A DNA stretch of 64,000 nucleotides from Clostridia bacterium. Its GTDB lineage: Bacteria > Bacillota > Clostridia > Oscillospirales > Acutalibacteraceae. Both the position numbers and the translations under genes were made by a program. Under the pieces are notes generated by a model. That model saw nothing but the letters and a program-made list of their open reading frames with translations, searched no databases and was not told the DNA's origin. This document shows positions 58,346 to 64,000 of this stretch, piece by piece. Where the stretch lies: contig JAFWAC010000013.1 in assembly GCA_017507805.1 (NCBI GenBank), forward strand, positions 1-64,000, read 5' to 3'. Each line of letters starts with the position of its first letter. Position 1 is the stretch's first letter.

Positions 58346-58973
58346 GATTATGAAGCTTATTAAAGCAAATTTGAATGATATTATCAAGCCCTCGGCGGTA
58401 TTGCTTGCGATTTGTATTGTAATTCCTCTGGCACTCAGCCTTACAAATGCGGTTACAAGGGAGCGCATAGCAAAGCTTGCGGCAGAAAATGAAATAAAAA
58501 CTATGTCGGCTTTGATAGCGGCAGATGAATTTGAGCTTTTAACCTGTATTGGCTCAAATAAAAATCCCGATTTTGATTTTTATATCGCTTTAAAGGACGG
58601 AAAGCACCAGGGTTATATTTTTATAACCTCTGCCAAGGGCTACGGCGGTGAGGTTTCGGTTATGACGGCTGTTACTCCTGATAAAAAGGTTAAGGCAGTC
58701 TCTATACTCGATGCCACCAACGAAACACCCGGACTTGGTCAAAATGTGACCAAGGAGGGCTTTTATTCCCAATTTTCCCAAAAATCAGCCGATATAACAC
58801 TTGTTAAAAACGGCGCTGAGAGTGAGAATAACGAAATTAACGCCGTTACGGGTGCAACAATAAGCTCAAGAGCAGTAACAAAGGCTGTGAATGAGGCACT
58901 TGAAAGATTTGATCGGTGTGTAAACAAATCACTTATACCCTCGGTAAAGGAGGCGGAAACAGATGAGCAATAA
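58338..58973 (+). CDS. rnfG: Rnf complex subunit G
   Basis: A 211-residue subunit: N-terminal helix (AVLLAICIVIPLALSLTNAV) then an extracytoplasmic FMN-binding domain with covalent FMN site AVTGATISSRAV (about 172). Overlaps rnfE by 11 bases. Confidence 0.93.
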   Translation: MDKIMKLIKANLNDIIKPSAVLLAICIVIPLALSLTNAVTRERIAKLAAENEIKTMSALIAADEFELLTCIGSNKNPDFDFYIALKDGKHQGYIFITSAKGYGGEVSVMTAVTPDKKVKAVSILDATNETPGLGQNVTKEGFYSQFSQKSADITLVKNGAESENNEINAVTGATISSRAVTKAVNEALERFDRCVNKSLIPSVKEAETDEQ

Positions 58974-59661
58974 ATATTTAGGCTATTTCACAAACGGTCT
59001 TGTAAAGGAAAACCCCACCCTGCGCTTGGTGCTGGGCACCTGCCCGACACTTGCTGTTACTACCGCCGCTATCAATGGCTTGGGTATGGGTGTTTCGGCA
59101 ACAGTGGTGCTTGTCTGCTCTAACCTCGCAATTTCTCTGCTCCGTAACATTATACCTGACAGGGTGCGTATTCCTGCGTTTATTACGATTATCGCAGGCT
59201 TTGTGAGCGTGGTGCAAATGCTTGTGAAGGCATTTTTGCCCTCAATTGATAAATCCTTGGGTATATTTTTGCCTCTCATTGTTGTCAACTGCATCATTTT
59301 GGCGCGTGCCGAGATGTTTGCTTCCAAAAACACGGTTTTGCCGAGTGTTTTGGACGGCTTGGGTATGGGTATCGGATTTACCGCTGTGCTAACCCTTATG
59401 GGCGCTATCCGTGAGTTTTTCGGCGCCGGCAGTCTTTTCTCGTTGCCTATAACAGCAGAGCTTATTGACCCGATGGTTATTTTCTTGCTTCCGCCCGGCG
59501 GATTTTTTGTGTTCGGTATGCTGGTGGCAATATCTAATGCAATTGCCAAAAAGCAGGGACAAAAGCCTGCCGTGCATATCGGCTGTGCAAACTGTCCTTC
59601 CCGCGGTATATGCGGTAAAAATTCGTGTGACAGCGCAGAGGAGGTGGCGGTGAATGAGTAA
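58963..59661 (+). CDS. rnfE: Rnf complex subunit E
   Basis: A 232-residue membrane subunit with six helices (NPTLRLVLGTCPTLAVTTAA at the start). With RnfA it holds the intramembrane [2Fe-2S] cluster, using a conserved Cys in LGTCPTLA and in VNCIILARAE. The C-terminal tail has four additional Cys (CANC, CGKNSC), see findings. Confidence 0.93.
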   Translation: MSNKYLGYFTNGLVKENPTLRLVLGTCPTLAVTTAAINGLGMGVSATVVLVCSNLAISLLRNIIPDRVRIPAFITIIAGFVSVVQMLVKAFLPSIDKSLGIFLPLIVVNCIILARAEMFASKNTVLPSVLDGLGMGIGFTAVLTLMGAIREFFGAGSLFSLPITAELIDPMVIFLLPPGGFFVFGMLVAISNAIAKKQGQKPAVHIGCANCPSRGICGKNSCDSAEEVAVNE

Positions 59662-60235
59662 TACTACCATTGCCTCAATCTTGTTGGCATCAATTCTTAC
59701 CAATAATATGGTGCTTTCCAAATTTTTAGGTATTTGTCCCTTTTTAGGTGTTTCAAAAAAGACCAACACCGCTTTCTCGATGAGTATTGCCGTTATTTTG
59801 GTTATGGTGGTTTCGACCGCCGTTACATGGCCTATTTACAACTATATTTTATCGCCCGATTATACATATTTGCAGACGATTGTGTTCATTCTTGTAATTG
59901 CGGCAATAGTTCAGCTTATTGAAATTGTTTTAAAACGGTACATAAAGCCTGTGTATAATGCTTTGGGTATTTATCTGCCGCTTATCACGACTAACTGTGC
60001 TGTGCTCGGTATCACAATGCTTAATATTACAGACGGGCTTAACTTTGTGCAATCATTGGTTAATGCCTTTGGCGCAGGTCTTGGCTTTATGCTGGCAATG
60101 CTGCTGTTTTCGGGCGTTCGGGAAAGACTTGAAACTGCCGACATACCGCCTTTTCTTAAGGGACTTCCGATAACCCTTGTCTCTGCGGCGCTGGTTTCAC
60201 TTTCCTTCCTTGGCTTTGCCGGAATAGGAGGTTAG
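59654..60235 (+). CDS. rnfA: Rnf complex subunit A
   Basis: A 193-residue membrane subunit, six helices. NNMVLSKFLGICPFLGVS and TTNCAVLG carry the conserved Cys of the shared intramembrane iron-sulfur cluster. Overlaps rnfE by eight bases; three bases before rnfB. Confidence 0.95.
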   Translation: MSNTTIASILLASILTNNMVLSKFLGICPFLGVSKKTNTAFSMSIAVILVMVVSTAVTWPIYNYILSPDYTYLQTIVFILVIAAIVQLIEIVLKRYIKPVYNALGIYLPLITTNCAVLGITMLNITDGLNFVQSLVNAFGAGLGFMLAMLLFSGVRERLETADIPPFLKGLPITLVSAALVSLSFLGFAGIGG

Positions 60236-60238
60236 GCT

Positions 60239-61015
60239 ATGGAAATTTTGTTACCTGTAATAATTGTGGCTGTAATAGGTCTTGTGGCAGGTGTGGGGCT
60301 TTCGCTTGCCTCTAAGCTGATGGCAGTACCTGTTGATGAAAAACAGGAAAAATTAGCCGAAGCCTTGCCCGGTGCTAATTGCGGCGCCTGTGGATATTCG
60401 GGCTGTGAGGGCTATGCCGCGGCAATGGCTTCGGGCGAAGCTTCACCCGACAAATGTCCTGTCGGCGGTGCGGCAACAGCTACCGCTATCTCTGAAATCC
60501 TCGGTGTGGAAATCTCCGCCGAGGAAAGAACTGCCTTCATCGCCTGCAAAGGAAACGGTGAAATCACAAAGCAGAAGTATGGATATGTTGGTATGCAAAG
60601 CTGTACCGCGGCTTCACTGCTTCACGCAGGGCCGCTTGAATGTAGCTTCGGTTGCCTGGGATTTGGCGATTGTGCGGCTGAATGTCCCTTTGATGCGATT
60701 ATCGTATCGGACGGTAAGCCTATGGTTTGCGAGGAAATCTGTGTCGGTTGCGGAAAATGCATTTCCGCTTGTCCTAAATCGCTTATTTCACTTATTCCAA
60801 AGGGGCATACCGTCACCGTCAACTGCAACAACAAGGCGAAGGGCGCCGCTGTGGTTAAAAACTGCGGAGTGTCCTGTATTGCCTGCCGTATGTGTGAAAA
60901 GCAGTGCGAGTCAGGTGCTTTGAAAATAGTAGATAATCTTGCAGTTATCGATTACAGTCTTTGTAATGGTTGCGGTAAGTGCAAAGAGGTTTGTAAACGC
61001 GGAGTTTTAATTTAA
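60239..61015 (+). CDS. rnfB: Rnf complex subunit B
   Basis: A 258-residue subunit: an N-terminal membrane anchor (1-25), the CGACGYSGCEGYA cluster site (about 44-56), and [4Fe-4S] motifs in CLGFGDCAAECP, CVGCGKCISACP, CIACRMCEKQCE and CNGCGKCKEVCK. It takes electrons from reduced ferredoxin. The complex drives ion pumping with electron transfer from ferredoxin to NAD. A terminator follows. Confidence 0.95.
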   Translation: MEILLPVIIVAVIGLVAGVGLSLASKLMAVPVDEKQEKLAEALPGANCGACGYSGCEGYAAAMASGEASPDKCPVGGAATATAISEILGVEISAEERTAFIACKGNGEITKQKYGYVGMQSCTAASLLHAGPLECSFGCLGFGDCAAECPFDAIIVSDGKPMVCEEICVGCGKCISACPKSLISLIPKGHTVTVNCNNKAKGAAVVKNCGVSCIACRMCEKQCESGALKIVDNLAVIDYSLCNGCGKCKEVCKRGVLI

Positions 61016-61027
61016 GTTTAGTTTTTG

Positions 61028-61058
61028 GGCTGTAGCGGTAAGGCTACAGCCTTTTGTT
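61028..61058 (+). terminator. rnf operon terminator
   Basis: GGCTGTAGC / GCTACAGCC stem, 6-base loop, then TTTTGTTTTTTG. Confidence 0.9.
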
Positions 61059-61072
61059 TTTTGAAATACTGC

Positions 61073-61101
61073 TTGACAAATACCCCACGGGGGTATATCA
61101 T
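61073..61101 (+). promoter_or_regulatory. copA promoter with CsoR operator
   Basis: TTGACA (61073-61078), 17-base spacer, TATCAT (61096-61101). The spacer holds the CsoR palindrome TACCCCACGGGGGTA (61081-61095), so bound CsoR blocks RNA polymerase; copper releases it. Confidence 0.88.
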
Positions 61102-61130
61102 AAATATAGCTTTTAAAAAAGAGGTGGATT

Positions 61131-63356
61131 ATGAAAACCGAGCAATATATTATAAACGGAATGTCCTGTGCGGCGTGTTCGGCATCGGTGCAAAGGGTGA
61201 TAAGCCGTCTTGACGGTGTTACAGGCTGTGAGGTAAACCTGATTACAGGTAAAATGACTGTAACCTTTGATGAACAAAAGACCGGTCAGACCGATTTTGT
61301 TCGCGTGGTTGAAAAAGCAGGCTTTGGTATAGAACGCGATATACCCAAAAAGGAGATGCCAAAAGATAAAAAGACCGAGAAGGGGGAGTCGCCGTTACCA
61401 ATTATAATTTCGGCAATATTCAGCCTTGCATTGCTTTATATTTCTATGGGACAGATGATTTTTGGTAATGTTCCGTTGCCGCAGATTATTAATATGGATA
61501 CTCAACCCTATAATTTTGCCATTACTCAAGCGTTGCTTGCGTGTCCGGCGCTGTTTTTTGGCAGAAAATTTTTCACAAAGGGGATACCTTTGCTTTTGAG
61601 AGGTCACCCGAATATGGACTCGCTTGTAGCTGTGGGTGCGGGAGCTTCACTTGGGTACAGTGTAGTTATGACTTATTGCATAAGCAGTAATCCCCACGCG
61701 GTGCATAATCTTTATTATGAATCGGTAGCGGTAGTGATAACCCTTGTAATGCTGGGTAGGTTTTTTGAGGGCAGAAGCCGCCGCAAAACTGCTGATGCAA
61801 TAAAAAAGCTTATGGAGCTGTCCCCCGATACAGGAATAGTTTTGCGAAACGGTAAGGAGCTGACTGTTCCTACCGGGGAAATAAATGTTGATGAGATTTT
61901 AGTTGTAAAGCCGGGCGCTAAAATCCCTTTGGACGGTATCGTAACCGAGGGTAGCAGTAGCTGTGATGAGGCAATGCTAACAGGCGAAAGCCTTCCGGTG
62001 GAAAAAACGGTTGGTGATAAGGTTACGGGCGGCAGTATAAACCTTAACGGACTTTTGTATGTCAAGGTAACTCATACAGGGGAAAACACAGCACTTGCAA
62101 AGATAATCAGATTTGTTGAGGACGCACAGAGTAAAAAAGCACCCATCTCTAAAACTGCAGATAGAGTAGCAGGTATATTTGTTCCTGCGGTAATTGCAGT
62201 GGCTTTGGTTTCTGCTTTGATGTGGTTCGTATTTGGAGGTCAGTCCATTTCCTTTGTGCTTAAAATTTTCACAAGTGTTCTGGTGGTTGCCTGTCCCTGT
62301 GCTTTGGGGCTTGCCACTCCCACTGCCGTTATGGTGGGGACGGGACTTGGCGCCGCTAACGGTATACTCATACGCAACGGTGAGGTTTTGGAAACCACAC
62401 ATAAAATAAAGGCGGCTGTTTTCGATAAAACAGGTACAGTAACTGAGGGCAAGGCTGCGGTTTCTGAGATTGTTTCCGATAATAGGGAATTGCTTATCAG
62501 CCTTGCGGCAACGGCAGAAAGCGGCTCGGACCATCCCTTGGCAAGGGCGGTCACTGAATATGCCAAGAAACAGGGAATAGCTGTCACCCAAAAGCCCGAT
62601 GAATTTCAAAATATACCCGGAAAGGGTATAAAATGTCTTGTAAACAATGAAGCTTTGATTGTGGGAAAAGTTGAGCTTTTAAGTGAAAACGGCATTGACG
62701 CGGAAAAGTACCTGTCACATTCACAGGAATTGGCACAACAGGGCAAATCCCTGATTTTTGTAGCCTTCGGTGGTAGAGCGTTAGGTGTAATCGCTATTTC
62801 CGACCAAATAAAGAAAAGCTCAGCCCAGGCGTTTAAAGAATTAAGGTCAATGGGAATAAAAACGGTGCTTTTGTCCGGTGATAACAGACCTTGCGCCGAA
62901 TATATCGGCAGTATTGTTTCTGCTGATGAGGTTTATGCTGAGGTTTTGCCCGAGGATAAGGCGCGCATAGTCGCAGATATACGCAAAAAATACGGTACCG
63001 TTATGATGGTTGGTGACGGTATAAACGATGCCCCTGCTTTAAGCGAGGCTGATGTCGGCTGTGCAATAGGCGGCGGCAGTGATATTGCTATTGAGGCGGC
63101 AGATATTGTTTTAATGAAAAACGATCCGTGCGATGCGGCAAGAGCAGTGAATTTAAGCCGCTTGACCGTAAGAAATATAAAGCAAAATCTTTTCTGGGCT
63201 TTTTGCTATAATACGGTTTGTATTCCCATAGCCGCCGGTTTGCTTTATGTTTTCGGAGGCCCGCTTTTAAGCCCGATGCTGGCAGGGCTTGCAATGTCGC
63301 TAAGCTCTGTATTTGTTGTGGGAAATGCTTTAAGATTGAGAGGTAAAAGGCTATGA
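61131..63356 (+). CDS. copA: Copper-translocating P1B-type ATPase
   Basis: A 741-residue copper exporter. N-terminal metal-binding domain [11 protein letters not shown] (about 8-18), eight membrane helices, phosphatase TGES (about 283), [10 protein letters not shown] metal channel (about 387), phosphorylation site DKTGTVTEG (about 430), hinge [10 protein letters not shown] (about 628). Overlaps csoR by four bases. Confidence 0.95.
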   Translation: MKTEQYIINGMSCAACSASVQRVISRLDGVTGCEVNLITGKMTVTFDEQKTGQTDFVRVVEKAGFGIERDIPKKEMPKDKKTEKGESPLPIIISAIFSLALLYISMGQMIFGNVPLPQIINMDTQPYNFAITQALLACPALFFGRKFFTKGIPLLLRGHPNMDSLVAVGAGASLGYSVVMTYCISSNPHAVHNLYYESVAVVITLVMLGRFFEGRSRRKTADAIKKLMELSPDTGIVLRNGKELTVPTGEINVDEILVVKPGAKIPLDGIVTEGSSSCDEAMLTGESLPVEKTVGDKVTGGSINLNGLLYVKVTHTGENTALAKIIRFVEDAQSKKAPISKTADRVAGIFVPAVIAVALVSALMWFVFGGQSISFVLKIFTSVLVVACPCALGLATPTAVMVGTGLGAANGILIRNGEVLETTHKIKAAVFDKTGTVTEGKAAVSEIVSDNRELLISLAATAESGSDHPLARAVTEYAKKQGIAVTQKPDEFQNIPGKGIKCLVNNEALIVGKVELLSENGIDAEKYLSHSQELAQQGKSLIFVAFGGRALGVIAISDQIKKSSAQAFKELRSMGIKTVLLSGDNRPCAEYIGSIVSADEVYAEVLPEDKARIVADIRKKYGTVMMVGDGINDAPALSEADVGCAIGGGSDIAIEAADIVLMKNDPCDAARAVNLSRLTVRNIKQNLFWAFCYNTVCIPIAAGLLYVFGGPLLSPMLAGLAMSLSSVFVVGNALRLRGKRL

Positions 63357-63649
63357 GTGAATGCTGTGCAAAAAAGCAAAAGCACCGCGAGCAGACTGAA
63401 TACCGTTCTTTAATCAACCGCCTTAACAGAATAGAGGGACAGGTAAGGGGCATCAAAAATATGCTCGATACCGATGCCTACTGTACCGATATTATTACAC
63501 AGGTTTCGGCGGTACAGGCGGCGCTTAATTCCTTTAATAAGGAGCTTCTTTCAAGCCATATACATAGCTGTGTGGCTGAAAATATAAGACAGGGCAACAA
63601 CGAAGTCATAGACGAGCTTGTTGCAACACTGCAAAAATTAATGAAATAG
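63353..63649 (+). CDS. csoR: CsoR copper-sensing repressor
   Basis: A 98-residue helical repressor. Copper ligands: Cys in DAYCTDI, His in HIHSC and Cys in HSC (C-H-C pattern). It binds the palindrome in the copA promoter and controls copA-csoR-copZ. Confidence 0.92.
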   Translation: MSECCAKKQKHREQTEYRSLINRLNRIEGQVRGIKNMLDTDAYCTDIITQVSAVQAALNSFNKELLSSHIHSCVAENIRQGNNEVIDELVATLQKLMK

Positions 63650-63660
63650 GAGAATTTAAA

Positions 63661-63858
63661 ATGATTTACAAAATTTCTGTACCCGATATGCACTGTGAAA
63701 AATGCTTAAGCCGTATTAATTCTGCCCTCAGCGATGCCGGAATAAGCTTTACGGCAGAGCTTCAAAACAAAACCGTTACGGTGGACGGCTGTGAGCATTG
63801 CCTTAAAACTGCACTTGCCGAGCTTGAGGATTTAGGCTTTACACCTCAAGTGCAATAA
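63661..63858 (+). CDS. copZ: CopZ-like heavy-metal-associated domain protein
   Basis: A 65-residue ferredoxin-like chaperone with the MHCEKC metal site (about 10-15) and a second GCEHC near the C-terminus. Last gene of the copper operon; hands Cu(I) to CopA. Tight AGGAG precedes the ATG. Confidence 0.85.
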   Translation: MIYKISVPDMHCEKCLSRINSALSDAGISFTAELQNKTVTVDGCEHCLKTALAELEDLGFTPQVQ

Positions 63859-63975
63859 TTGACATAAGCAATAAAAAATAGTATAATATAATTTAAATTT
63901 GACATTGTCTTTTTATTCCCTCACGCATAGTATGTAATGGGTTAATACCTTATTTTTATACAAAGAGGGAAAAAC

Positions 63976-64000
63976 ATGGTAGAACTGTTATTTTTCATAT
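63976..64000 (+). CDS. Start of a gene running off the window
   Basis: ATG 63976 preceded by AGAGGG; the visible codons read MVELLFFI. Too short to identify; possibly a membrane or N-terminal hydrophobic protein. The 63859-63975 gap holds TTGACA at 63899-63904 but no well-spaced -10. Confidence 0.4.

Noticed and set aside
63899-63927. Promoter for the gene at 63976
   Set aside because: TTGACA is present but no -10-like hexamer lies 16-18 bases downstream.

Overview
The window looks like a chromosomal stretch of a strictly anaerobic, endospore-forming low-GC Firmicute, most likely a gut Clostridia of the Oscillospirales/Ruminococcaceae type. The reasons are SpoIIID at 41680, a complete Rnf complex (rnfCDGEAB, 56082-61015), a flavodiiron/ferritin/rubredoxin oxygen-defence set, clostridial families (DUF6076, DUF6809) and AT-rich intergenic DNA. 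The species cannot be named from the sequence alone.

Layout. 1-5866: sugar-acid operon (flavoprotein, DMT transporter, KDPG aldolase, KDG kinase) followed by two decayed amino-sugar genes. 5989-13835: accessory block with a mobilizable element (HTH genes, RHH protein, MobP-type relaxase, two overlapping tyrosine recombinases) and a zinc-ribbon/HEPN-like gene. 14064-15170: tRNA-Pro(CGG) and an amidohydrolase. 15329-41139: a 25.8-kb integrative mobilizable defence island. 41412-55994: core genes (AraC remnant, SpoIIID, Crp/Fnr regulator, D-lactate dehydrogenase, ferredoxin, flavodiiron protein, ferritin, rubredoxin, ZIP transporter, ECF sigma plus beta-propeller protein, NagA/ROK). 56082-61015: rnf operon. 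61073-63858: CsoR-controlled copper operon.

Central observation. The 25.8-kb island sits inside the anticodon loop of a host tRNA-Ser(CGA) gene. The 5' half is at 15296-15335 and the 3' half at 41133-41188. The 7-bp repeat at the two ends (CTCGAAA) is the anticodon loop itself, and joining the halves restores a complete tRNA. The halves are not repaired by the element. Instead the element carries an intact tRNA-Ser(CGA) at 15483-15573, in the same orientation and downstream of the host's consensus promoter at 15218-15246. Repeated TTCTCGCA motifs with 11-bp phasing, inside both ends, look like integrase arm sites. The integrase gene lies next to the left end.

Island cargo. Transfer module: integrase, Xis-like protein, MobA/VirD2-type relaxase, MobC-like protein, RepA-like ATPase, iteron-like motifs and a 0.9-kb AT-rich repeat field. 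Defence-like modules: a three-gene SMC-ATPase/middle protein/HNH effector set resembling ABC-3C systems, with a peptide deformylase gene upstream; a controller protein with a one-piece C5-methyltransferase/NgoFVII-like nuclease fusion; a five-gene operon with a MORC/MutL-like GHKL ATPase, two proteins of unknown function and a 1096-aa zinc-ribbon/HhH/sigma-region-4 protein; HipBA; an HTH-DUF3990 pair; and an HNH protein with a structured leader. An IS200/IS605 tnpA element separates the methyltransferase from the GHKL operon. The GHKL operon is the best candidate here for a poorly described system.
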